From: Saprospiraceae bacterium
Lineage (GTDB): Bacteria; Bacteroidota; Bacteroidia; Chitinophagales; Saprospiraceae
DNA length: 64,000 bases
NCBI GenBank assembly: GCA_016714985.1
Contig: JADKBS010000012.1
Span: forward strand, 62,001 to 126,000
Direction: 5' to 3'
Position 1 is the stretch's first letter, and each line of letters opens with the position of its first letter. The notes under the pieces are model-generated. The model worked only from the letters and a program-made list of their open reading frames with translations, made no database searches and had not been told where the DNA came from. The position numbers and the translations under genes were made by a program. This document shows positions 8,838 to 16,303 of this stretch, piece after piece.

Positions 8838-9710
8838 ATGGAATTAGTACTGCCCAACTTCGCCAGCTTTGACACTTGGATGAGCCTCCTGACGCTCACT
8901 TTCCTTGAAATCGTGCTCGGTATTGACAATATCATTTTCATCTCCATTGCCGCCAACAAACTGCCCCGTGACCAACAGAAAAGGGCTGCAAATATTGGGC
9001 TTTTACTGGCAATGTTGCTGCGTATCATCCTCTTGTTCGGCATCTCCATATTGGTGGCGATGAGCGAGCCTTGGATAACTTTCGACAATGCGATGCTACA
9101 TGGCGGGCTGAGTGGCCAAAGCATCATCTTAATATTGGGCGGATTGTTCCTTTTGTATAAAAGTACCTCCGAAATCCACCATAAACTGGAAGGCGAACCA
9201 GCCCACAAGGACGACCCCAATAAGAAGGGAATGGCCACGATGCAAAGCGTTATCATCCAAATTACCGTCATCAACATCGTATTTTCCTTCGACTCCATCC
9301 TGACCGCAGTGGGCATGACCAACGGCGTTCACGGTGCGCTCATCATCATGATCATAGCCGTGGTTCTTTCGGTGCTGATAATGATGCTCTTTGCCGTGCC
9401 AGTGGGTCGTTTCGTGGACCAGCACCCGACCATCCAAATGCTCGGCTTGGCCTTCTTGATTATGATTGGCTTCATGCTCATCGTGGAAGGGGCGCATCTC
9501 GGACATTTGACGGTAATGGGTGCAGAAGTGGGTACGGTGCCCAAAGGCTACCTCTATTTTGCCATTGCCTTTTCGCTCTTAGTGGAGGCGCTGAACATGC
9601 GGATGCGCAAAAAGCACAAGCCAGTGCAACTCCACGGCCCAAGTGAGCAGGCCAAAAAGGACGGCATCATGGACGAAGGGGACAAGATTTTTGGTGGAGA
9701 AATCATGTAG
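8838..9710 (+). CDS. TerC family integral membrane protein
   Basis: The 290-residue product has TerC features: the first membrane helix with LTFLEIVLGIDNIIFISI, and in the second half the matching ITVINIVFSFDSILTAVGMTNG. The two acidic motifs in helices 1 and 5 (LGIDN and FSFDS) form the proposed metal-ion site. Eight or so membrane helices and a charged cytoplasmic tail are visible. TerC proteins were named for tellurite resistance; current work links many of them to manganese or other metal export and to loading of secreted metalloproteins. ATG 8838 is chosen because the longer frame would start within the palindrome. Twin palindromes upstream suggest metal or stress-responsive control. Confidence 0.92.
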   Translation: MELVLPNFASFDTWMSLLTLTFLEIVLGIDNIIFISIAANKLPRDQQKRAANIGLLLAMLLRIILLFGISILVAMSEPWITFDNAMLHGGLSGQSIILILGGLFLLYKSTSEIHHKLEGEPAHKDDPNKKGMATMQSVIIQITVINIVFSFDSILTAVGMTNGVHGALIIMIIAVVLSVLIMMLFAVPVGRFVDQHPTIQMLGLAFLIMIGFMLIVEGAHLGHLTVMGAEVGTVPKGYLYFAIAFSLLVEALNMRMRKKHKPVQLHGPSEQAKKDGIMDEGDKIFGGEIM

Positions 9711-9771
9711 GACGGTCAAACAGGCAGGTGATTGTCTAATTTTAGCATTAACTTTGGCAAAAACTTATGTC

Positions 9772-9981
9772 ATGCAATCGTTGTCAACCAAGTTAAGTCC
9801 TTTACAATTAGAATTGCTGAAGGTATATTCCTTCCATCCTTCTGAAGAAGACCTTTTGGCAATCCGACAATATTTGGCAAATTATTTTGCCAACAAGCTT
9901 GTTAAGCAAGTAGATAAGGCTGTCGAAGAAAATGACATCACCGATGAAAAATTAAAATCATGGCTGAATGAAAAGGCTTAA
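9772..9981 (+). CDS. Small antitoxin-type protein of a PIN toxin-antitoxin pair
   Basis: A 69-residue acidic, helical protein starting at ATG 9772 (MQSLSTKLSPLQLELLKVYS). It ends with the acidic helix VDKAVEENDITDEKLKSWLNEKA. Its last 14 bases overlap the PIN toxin gene, so the two are translated together. Size, charge and position fit the antitoxin; no named DNA-binding fold is obvious, and the assignment rests mainly on context. Confidence 0.7.
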   Translation: MQSLSTKLSPLQLELLKVYSFHPSEEDLLAIRQYLANYFANKLVKQVDKAVEENDITDEKLKSWLNEKA

Positions 9982-10393
9982 GGTTGTTATAGACACCAAC
10001 GTCTTTTTAGTTTCATTGCCTTCAAAGCATGAATATCATTGGATTTTCCAAGCTATATTGTCGGGTAAATTTGAGCTTTGTGTTTCGACCGAAATCTTAA
10101 TAGAATACCAAGAAATTGTAGCGCTACGGTACGGACTTCAAAGCACCGATGCAACACTGGACTTTCTGCTTTTCTTGCCCAACATTGTTTTCATAACGCC
10201 ATTTTTCAAGTACCCTCTCATTCATGCAGACCCTAGTGATAACAAGTTTGTCGAGTGTGCCTTAATGGCCAACGCCGATTTTATTGTCTCCAATGACCGC
10301 CATTTCCAGCAACTAAAGAACCTGGATTTCCCACCCATTAATGTTTTTACCTATGAGGAATTTAAGGATTTTTGGGTTGAACAAAGTTTCTAA
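9968..10393 (+). CDS. PIN domain toxin (putative RNase of a toxin-antitoxin system)
   Basis: The 141-residue protein is a single PIN domain: VVIDTN with Asp9, glutamates 42 and 46 in STEILIEYQE, Asp88/Asp91 in HADPSDNKFVE, and Asp110 in FIVSNDRHF. These acidic residues bind the metal ions used in RNA cleavage. It resembles the group annotated as putative toxin-antitoxin toxin component, PIN family. The gene overlaps the small upstream gene by 14 bases. It is followed after only four bases by the apbE-like gene, which may be read through from the same promoter. Confidence 0.87.
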   Translation: MKRLKVVIDTNVFLVSLPSKHEYHWIFQAILSGKFELCVSTEILIEYQEIVALRYGLQSTDATLDFLLFLPNIVFITPFFKYPLIHADPSDNKFVECALMANADFIVSNDRHFQQLKNLDFPPINVFTYEEFKDFWVEQSF

Positions 10394-10397
10394 CATT

Positions 10398-11486
10398 ATG
10401 AATAAGATTTTGCTTTTTGCAGGTTTATTGATCTCTTTTCTCTTTGCCTGCAAACCCGAAAACAAACCCACTGCCTACCTCACCGTCGAAGGCAAAACGA
10501 TGGGCACCTACTACAAAGTGACCTACCAGGACAGCCTCGGCAGGGACTTCTTCAAGGCCATTGACTCGATGCTCGTGCAGATAAACCACGAGATTTCGAC
10601 CTATGAGCCTAATTCCACCATCTCCTTGTTCAACAAGGCCACGGGCGGCTACGATCTTGGTTTGGACTTTAAGGGCTACTCGCTTTGTGTTGCAAATCCC
10701 GGCGAGTGCGGCAAGGTCAAGAACTACCATTTCTTCAAGAACCTAATGGCCGCAAGGGTTGCGAACCAACAGACCCAGCAGGCATTCGACCCGACCATCA
10801 TGCCCTTGGTCAATTATTGGGGCTTTGGCTACACGCCACACGAGGCCGTGAACAAGGTGGACAGCCTCAAAGTGGACTCACTCGTTCGGTTCGTTGGTTT
10901 TGAAAAAGTCGTGCAGACCGACAGCGGGGGCTTGGTCGTTTTGAAAAAATCGCTGCCCGGCGTCCAGCTCGATTTTGGTGGCACGGGCCAGGGCTATGCC
11001 ATTGACGCAGTCGCCGTTTTTCTTGAATTGCATGGCATCAAAAACTACCTCGTGGACATCGGCGGCGAAAGCCGTGCCCGTGGCAAGAACCCTAAAGGCG
11101 ATTGGTGGACCATCGGCATCAACACGCCGAGATCGGAAGCTGAGTTGACCGATTTCACCAGGGTCATCAAATTGGAAAACAAGTCCGTCTCTACCAGTGG
11201 CAACTACCGCAACTTCCACGAGGTGAACGGTGGCAAATACAGCCATATCATTGACCCTCGCACGGGCTACCCCAAGCAGAGCAACCTGCTCAGCGTCTCC
11301 GTTTTCGCCGAAAACTGTCTCGAACCCGACGCCCTCGCCACGGGTTTCATGGTGCTCGGCCTCGATGCTGCCTACGAACTCGCCTCCCAGATGAAGGGCA
11401 TCGAAGCAATGTTCATTTATAGCGATGAAAAGGGCAACTTGCAGGTGAAGCAGACGGCGGGCGTGGCGGCTATGCTGGTGGAATGA
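10398..11486 (+). CDS. apbE: FAD:protein FMN transferase (ApbE family lipoprotein)
   Basis: The 362-residue protein starts with a lipoprotein signal (MNKILLFAGLLISFLFAC, Cys18 as the lipid site) and carries ApbE motifs: GKTMGTYYKVTY, QLDFGGTGQGYAIDAV, YLVDIGGESRARG, VSTSGNYRNF and SHIIDPRTGYP. ApbE moves FMN from FAD onto a threonine of target proteins such as subunits of Na+-pumping NADH:quinone reductase and Rnf complexes. It acts outside the cytoplasmic membrane. ATG 10398 is preferred to the upstream start because the signal peptide begins there. No target flavoprotein is encoded in the window. Confidence 0.93.
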   Translation: MNKILLFAGLLISFLFACKPENKPTAYLTVEGKTMGTYYKVTYQDSLGRDFFKAIDSMLVQINHEISTYEPNSTISLFNKATGGYDLGLDFKGYSLCVANPGECGKVKNYHFFKNLMAARVANQQTQQAFDPTIMPLVNYWGFGYTPHEAVNKVDSLKVDSLVRFVGFEKVVQTDSGGLVVLKKSLPGVQLDFGGTGQGYAIDAVAVFLELHGIKNYLVDIGGESRARGKNPKGDWWTIGINTPRSEAELTDFTRVIKLENKSVSTSGNYRNFHEVNGGKYSHIIDPRTGYPKQSNLLSVSVFAENCLEPDALATGFMVLGLDAAYELASQMKGIEAMFIYSDEKGNLQVKQTAGVAAMLVE

Positions 11487-11502
11487 ATCGATTAGGGATT
11501 GC

Positions 11503-11586
11503 GGATTGCGGAACTTGTCCCGATACCTCGGGATTGCGGAACTTGTCCCGATACCTCGGGATTGCGGAACTTGTCCCGATTGGGGG
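11503..11586. repeat. Three tandem copies of a 28-bp unit
   Basis: Units begin at 11503, 11531 and 11559, each starting GGATTGCGGAACTTGTCCCG; the third diverges near its end. They are contiguous, without spacers. They lie after apbE in the convergent gap before the minus-strand membrane-protein gene. Confidence 0.9.
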
Positions 11587-11636
11587 CATCGGGTAACCAA
11601 CGAGTATGAAATATAATACCATGCTCCCACTTCCAC

Positions 11637-11854
11637 CGAAGGTGGGAAAAACATAAAAAAACATAAAAAATCTGTGTCCATCAGCGTCAAAAAATCTGCA
11701 TCCTAATTGCGCCTATCAAGCATTCCCATTTATGGGGGTTAAGAAAAATGCTCCGACTTAAATTTCTTCCCGTTTATGCGACAAGGTCTTTCCATCGAAG
11801 GTGGGAAAAACATAAAAAATCATAAAAAATCTGCGTCCATCAGCGTCAAAAAGA
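11637..11854. repeat. Two direct copies of an approximately 59-bp intergenic element
   Basis: Copies at 11637-11695 and 11796-11854 share CGAAGGTGGGAAAAACATAA, then an A-rich stretch, then TCCATCAGCGTCAAAAA. About 100 bases separate them. The whole gap 11487-11885 holds no credible gene; it is made of these two repeat types plus A-rich filler. Confidence 0.85.
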
Positions 11855-11885
11855 ACTGCGTCATAATTTTTCTTAACACCCCTAG

Positions 11886-12410
11886 TTACCAATCTACAAA
11901 CTCCACCCCAAACAACCCATTCCGCACAAGCAACTCAACTGAATCCCCTTTTTGTGCGTTGGGGAAAACGGGCTTTTCGCTTTCCAGCCGAACCATTTCA
12001 CCGTTTTTTATCACAAAAACATAAAAGCCCGAAGGCTCGGGGCGCTCGCCTTTAATTTGCCCAAAGCGGCTCATCAAGTAGGCTTTTTCCTCCCAGAATT
12101 CGAACTTGGTAGGCTTTGGTTGCTCCGCAAAAAGGCGGTTGGCCAGGCTGGCAAATAGCGGCATCAGCAGCACGGGCAGGATGATGCATACAGCCCATAG
12201 CTGCATTTTTTCCACTTGCTCCTTTGCTTTTTTGCGGAGCAAATAACCGAGCAAAATGCCCACTGCCAATCCTGCCAAGATTGCGCCGAGTACCAGTTTT
12301 TTTGCACCCAAATAATTCTGAAACCATTGGAATTCAAGCACATACAGTATCACCGTGCCGAGCAGTGCCAGCAAGGAAAATAGGATATAGAGTTTGGTCT
12401 TAATGTTCAT
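11886..12410 (-). CDS. Membrane protein of unknown function, last gene of the ABC/LytTR operon
   Basis: About 174 residues from ATG 12410; an alternative ATG at 12428 would overlap the LytTR gene by 8 bases. Three hydrophobic helices are seen (LYILFSLLALLGTVILYVL, LGAILAGLAVGILLGYLL and LWAVCIILPVLLMPLFASLA). A soluble tail follows with a beta-rich end (GFYVFVIKNGEMVRLESEKP, VELLVRNGLFGVEFVDW). I do not recognise a family. Being the final gene of a sensor-ABC operon, it may be an immunity or accessory membrane factor, which is inference from position. Confidence 0.72.
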   Translation of the reverse strand: MNIKTKLYILFSLLALLGTVILYVLEFQWFQNYLGAKKLVLGAILAGLAVGILLGYLLRKKAKEQVEKMQLWAVCIILPVLLMPLFASLANRLFAEQPKPTKFEFWEEKAYLMSRFGQIKGERPEPSGFYVFVIKNGEMVRLESEKPVFPNAQKGDSVELLVRNGLFGVEFVDW

Positions 12411-12420
12411 TAAATACGGT

Positions 12421-13134
12421 TTAGGCATTGTTCACCATCTCAAAAAACCGTCCTTTAAACGTCTCTGAGATGGGAATGATTTTGTCCCCAATCTTGATGC
12501 GCTCCCGTTCGATGGCTTCGATTTTGTCCAATGCCACCATATAGGATTTATGCACCCGGCACATATAGCCAGCGGGGATTGCTTGTTCCAGTTCGCTAAA
12601 AGTCTGCAACGTTAGGATGCGCTTCTGGGGCAAATGGATGCAGCGGTAATCGCCCATACCTTCGATGTATAGCACCTCTTCCATCAATATTTTTTCGAGG
12701 CGGTGTTCGGTTTTCACAAAGAAATACCGCCGTTCGGGGAGCTTTGATTTTTTGTTGGCATTATCAATTGCCCTGTCAACCGCTTGTACAAAACGTTCGA
12801 GTGTATAAGGTTTCAGCAGGTAGTCGGTCACTTGGAGGTCGAAGCCTTTGATGGCGTATTGTTGGTAGGCGGTAGTGAAAATTACTTGGCTTTGGATGGC
12901 CACGCTTTCGAGCAATTGGATACCGGAAAGGTCGCCAAGGTGGATGTCGAGGAAAATCAAGTCCACTTGGTTGGCCTTGAGAAAGGCCATTGCTCCCAGT
13001 GCATGGTCGAACGTGGCCAATAATTGCAGAAATGGCATTTTCCCCACATAATCCTTGGCACGGTCGAGCGCCAACGGCTCATCTTCCACGATGATGCAGC
13101 TCAGTTTTGCAAATGGATAAGCTGGGTGTTTCAC
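12421..13134 (-). CDS. LytTR family response regulator
   Basis: The 237-residue protein has a receiver domain (CIIVEDEPLALDRA, phospho-acceptor Asp63 in LIFLDIHLGDLSG, YLLKPYTLERF) and a C-terminal LytTR DNA-binding domain from about residue 130 (YIEGMGDYRCIHL, YMCRVHKSYMVALDKI, IIPISETFKGRF). LytTR proteins bind direct repeats and often control exporters, peptides or cell-wall genes. It lies six bases downstream of its partner kinase and is likely expressed from the promoter ahead of the ABC ATPase. Confidence 0.94.
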   Translation of the reverse strand: MKHPAYPFAKLSCIIVEDEPLALDRAKDYVGKMPFLQLLATFDHALGAMAFLKANQVDLIFLDIHLGDLSGIQLLESVAIQSQVIFTTAYQQYAIKGFDLQVTDYLLKPYTLERFVQAVDRAIDNANKKSKLPERRYFFVKTEHRLEKILMEEVLYIEGMGDYRCIHLPQKRILTLQTFSELEQAIPAGYMCRVHKSYMVALDKIEAIERERIKIGDKIIPISETFKGRFFEMVNNA

Positions 13135-13140
13135 GTATTT

Positions 13141-14211
13141 TCAGTTTTTGAAGGCTTTTTGGCCGATGGTCAGCCGAACCCCATAAAGGTCGCCATTTTT
13201 TTCCATTGTCAAGCGGTGGCGGTCGGGGTAGAGCAACGAAAGGCGTTTGGCAATCAAATCGTTGCCCAGGCCGCCCGGCTCATTCGTAGCTGGTGCATTG
13301 GGGTTGAACTTGTTTTCGCATTCAAAAACGATGGTGCCATCAACAGCTTTCAAATGGAGCCGGATGGCGTTTTCGGCTTTGACCCGGTTGGCGTGCTTGA
13401 AGGCATTTTCAACGAACGGGATGAGGGTCATGGGAGCGATATGTGCCGCCGCAAGGTCGCCGTCGGTGGTATAGTTGGCATAATTCGCAATGGACGTCCT
13501 GATCTTCTGCAAATCAATCAGTTTTTCGACGTAGGCCCATTCCTCTTGCAAGCTGATTTGTGCGGAATGGCTCTCGTACAGCATGAAGCGCATGATGTCC
13601 GAAAGCTTTTTCAGGCAGGCCGAGGCTTTCTCAGCATCCTTTGTTATCAGCACGTCAATATTGTTGATGGTGTTGAACAGGAAATGAGGGTCGAGCTGTA
13701 ATTTGACCAATGCAAGCTCGGTCTCGAAGTTTTTACGGGTCAGGTCTTCTTTTAGCTTCAGTTCGTCGTACCATCGGATAAAGCCCCGCAGCAGCAAGCC
13801 CATGCCGCCATTGAGCATAGCAATCATCGAAATGAAAAAAGTGATGAGGGTGGCGGATTTCCAACCATCCATTAATATGCTGTTGCCAATATCGAAAATG
13901 CTGAGCAGGCTAAGGTTCATGGCGCCCAATAGCCCGCATAGCAGCGCTGATACAAAGCCCGCTAAGAACAATGCGGGGATTTTTTTGGGGGTTAAAAAAC
14001 GGTTGAAAAGGAAACCATAATACATATAGAAGCCTGCCACCGCCGGCACCAACGCAAAACCGGAAAAGACGAGCCAAAAGCGGTAGCCCCTGAATATGGG
14101 TTCGTTGGAAAGGTCTGTGCCAATCGTCAGGCACATCAAAATCAATATCAGCAAGCAGGCGTACAAAAACCAGTACCCGACATGAAGCATTGCTATGACC
14201 GATTTTTTCAT
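13141..14211 (-). CDS. LytS/YehU-type sensor histidine kinase
   Basis: The 356-residue protein has four hydrophobic helices in the first 140 residues and then the His_kinase family motif LVKLQLDPHFLFNTINNIDVLI. The phosphorylated histidine lies in that DPHFLFN box. The ATPase part follows with LIPFVENAFKHANR and PGGLGNDLIAKRLSLLY. No extracellular sensing domain is present, so it probably senses through its membrane helices or through the adjacent ABC transporter. The gene starts 3 bases from the permease stop and is followed at 6 bases by the response regulator. Confidence 0.93.
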   Translation of the reverse strand: MKKSVIAMLHVGYWFLYACLLILILMCLTIGTDLSNEPIFRGYRFWLVFSGFALVPAVAGFYMYYGFLFNRFLTPKKIPALFLAGFVSALLCGLLGAMNLSLLSIFDIGNSILMDGWKSATLITFFISMIAMLNGGMGLLLRGFIRWYDELKLKEDLTRKNFETELALVKLQLDPHFLFNTINNIDVLITKDAEKASACLKKLSDIMRFMLYESHSAQISLQEEWAYVEKLIDLQKIRTSIANYANYTTDGDLAAAHIAPMTLIPFVENAFKHANRVKAENAIRLHLKAVDGTIVFECENKFNPNAPATNEPGGLGNDLIAKRLSLLYPDRHRLTMEKNGDLYGVRLTIGQKAFKN

Positions 14212-14214
14212 GCT

Positions 14215-14994
14215 TTATCCTTTTTCTTTTTTTAAAATATATATCAGGTAACTCGCAACGGTGAAAATAGCAAAATAACCAAACGCCCACCAATGGATAT
14301 TGACGGCTTGCGAAGCTTTCATGGCTGCGCCCCGCATTTCGAAGAAATTATAAGGGCAATAAGTATAAGGCACAAAATAGCCATATTGCCATTCTACAGC
14401 AATAAGCGCCGCAACCATTAATCCTATGCCAATGCCCAGCGGCACCAGGAAATTCTTGAAATGGAGGCTAATCAAATATTGCAAAGCAACGATTGGGAGG
14501 CAGTCGAGCAGGAATCGCCCGCTCGTTTTCAGGAAATAATCGAATGGGAATGCCTGTCCGGGATAATCAATATTCTCATAAAAAAAGGCCGGGGCAATGC
14601 CTGCCAAATAAATCCCAATATTAAACAACAAGAAAAACTGCAGCAGCATGACAAGTATGACCGCTAATTTGCTCAAAAAAATAATGGTCAAGCGCTGAGG
14701 CGTCACGTGTACCTGCTTCCATGCGTTGTTTTTGTATTCGATTTGCGTAATCAGGCTGGTCGCCAAAATGACGCCCATGGGCAGCAGGAACAGCGACATG
14801 AACTGCCAGCATTGCCCGGCTACGTTTTCCCACATAACAGGCGACTGCATCTCTGGGCCAGATTTATCATGGTAAACGACCCGCCCAACCAGTATGATGG
14901 CTGGTATAAAAAAACCGCCAATGAGCACCAGCCAAGCCGCCAAGCTGCGCCTTGTTTTTAACCATTCACTTTGAAAACTATAAATGAAATTCAT
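14215..14994 (-). CDS. ABC-2 type transporter permease
   Basis: The 259-residue integral membrane protein has the N-terminal pattern of ABC-2 permeases (MNFIYSFQSEWLKTRRSLAAWLVLIGGFFIPAII) and six hydrophobic helices. Its partner ATPase lies upstream across the 9-bp tandem repeat. Homologous pairs move or resist lantibiotic-type peptides, or export other hydrophobic compounds. The kinase gene follows at three bases, so transport and signalling are physically coupled. Confidence 0.88.
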   Translation of the reverse strand: MNFIYSFQSEWLKTRRSLAAWLVLIGGFFIPAIILVGRVVYHDKSGPEMQSPVMWENVAGQCWQFMSLFLLPMGVILATSLITQIEYKNNAWKQVHVTPQRLTIIFLSKLAVILVMLLQFFLLFNIGIYLAGIAPAFFYENIDYPGQAFPFDYFLKTSGRFLLDCLPIVALQYLISLHFKNFLVPLGIGIGLMVAALIAVEWQYGYFVPYTYCPYNFFEMRGAAMKASQAVNIHWWAFGYFAIFTVASYLIYILKKEKG

Positions 14995-15174
14995 GTTGAT
15001 TTAATTAATTGTTGAAAATTGTTGGGATTGTTGAAAGGGGCTGAAAATCAGTTGATTATATAGCTATCTTCCAGTGAAATAACCTAGACTAATTTCATGG
15101 AAATACTTGGTTTTTGATAATTGTTACTTCCTCTTCAATCCTTTTTTGTCATTCCCGTAGGGAACCTAGCCCCC

Positions 15175-15292
15175 CAATCCCTCAATCCCTCAATCCCTCA
15201 ATCCCTCAATCCTTCAATCCTTCAATCCTTCAATCCTTCAATCCTTCAATCCTTCAATCCTTCAATCCTTCAATCCTTCAATCCTTCAATCC
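15175..15292. repeat. Tandem repeat of about 13 units of 9 bp (CAATCCCTC / CAATCCTTC)
   Basis: The array separates the ABC ATPase and permease genes of one operon. Read on the minus strand it is GAAGGATTG repeated, and its first unit supplies the ATPase stop codon. It would be transcribed in the operon mRNA, placing a variable spacer before the permease. The remaining gap 14995-15174 shows nothing coding. Confidence 0.95.
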
Positions 15293-16198
15293 TCCCTCCC
15301 CCGTCAGGTTCATAAAAATCGTTTCCAAATCATCTTCCACGGTCGCAATCCGGTGAACGCCGATGCCATGCTCCACCAATTTTCGATTGAGGACGGCGAT
15401 GGCCTGTTTGTCAACGGAAGGGATGGTGATTGAACTGCCATCGTGGCGGGCAGCTTGGCCAATATCCGAAAGCAGTTGCAGGGTGCGTGGGGAATCATCC
15501 GTTTCAAAGGCGATACGGGAAACTTGGCGTTGGCGTTCGAGCAGTGCCTCCAGCGTGCCTTCGAACAACAACTGCCCCCGATGGATGATGCCCACATCGG
15601 TCGCCAGTTTTTCAATCTCAGGCAATAAATGGCTGGAAATCAGGACGGTAACGCCCATCTCCCGGTTGAGACGTTTGAGCATTTCCCGAATTTCGACGAT
15701 GCCGCCGGGGTCGAGACCATTGGTGGGTTCGTCGAGTACCAGCAGGGCAGGCTCGTGCAGGAGTGCGACGGCAATGGACAACCGCTGTTTCATGCCCAAG
15801 GAAAATTGGTGCGCCCGTTTGGTGCCGGTGTCTTGTAGGCCCACTAGGTGCAGTGCTTCTGGTATGCGGCTCTTGGGGCATCGGTAGATTTTTTGCCAGA
15901 CGGCCAGGTTCTCGGCAGCCGTCAATTGGCCATAAATGGAGGGGCTTTCGATGAGGGAGCCAATGCGGCGTAGCACTTGCGTGCGGTGCTTCCCGAAGTT
16001 TTTCCCGAAAATAAGCACCTCGCCTTGTTGTTTGCGGAGCAACCCTAAAATAAGCCGAAGCGTGGTGGTCTTCCCCGCTCCGTTCGGGCCAAGGAAGCCA
16101 TAGATGCTGCCTTCCTTCACCCGAAGGTTGATTTGGTCAAGAATGGGCCGGCCTTTGGTGAAATGGTGCGACAGCCCTTTCGTTTCGATGATGTGCAT
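15278..16198 (-). CDS. ABC transporter ATP-binding protein
   Basis: The 306-residue protein has Walker A (GPNGAGKTT), signature (FSLGMKQRLSIA), Walker B (LLVLDEPTNGLDP) and a switch histidine (ISSHLLPEIEKLATD). It is in the group paired with ABC-2 permeases, including bacitracin- and lantibiotic-resistance exporters. The C-terminal domain ends LTGEGGLKD, and the last codons and the stop fall in the 9-bp tandem repeat, so the terminus depends on repeat phase. It opens a five-gene operon: ATPase, permease, kinase, LytTR regulator, membrane protein. Confidence 0.93.
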   Translation of the reverse strand: MHIIETKGLSHHFTKGRPILDQINLRVKEGSIYGFLGPNGAGKTTTLRLILGLLRKQQGEVLIFGKNFGKHRTQVLRRIGSLIESPSIYGQLTAAENLAVWQKIYRCPKSRIPEALHLVGLQDTGTKRAHQFSLGMKQRLSIAVALLHEPALLVLDEPTNGLDPGGIVEIREMLKRLNREMGVTVLISSHLLPEIEKLATDVGIIHRGQLLFEGTLEALLERQRQVSRIAFETDDSPRTLQLLSDIGQAARHDGSSITIPSVDKQAIAVLNRKLVEHGIGVHRIATVEDDLETIFMNLTGEGGLKD

Positions 16199-16217
16199 AA
16201 TTGGTTGATTTATGCTT

Positions 16218-16249
16218 CAAAACTACTGGGCTGACGCTTCTATAGAAAA
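16218..16249 (-). promoter_or_regulatory. Likely promoter of the ABC/LytTR operon
   Basis: On the minus strand TAGTTTTG (16225-16218) fits the -7 element TAnnTTTG, with a TTTTC block 19 bases upstream as a weaker -33. The ATPase start at 16198 follows after a short leader. Confidence 0.4.
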
Positions 16250-16303
16250 TCGAATCTGTGAACTTGGGGATTTTGTCGGTGAAATTGAATTCCATGAAAT
16301 GCC

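Noticed and set aside
9874..9893. Palindrome TTGGCAAATTATTTTGCCAA inside the antitoxin gene as a third TerC-type site
   Set aside because: The arms are in the opposite order (GGCAAA instead of GCCAAA) and it lies in coding sequence that reads YLANYFANKL, so it is probably chance.
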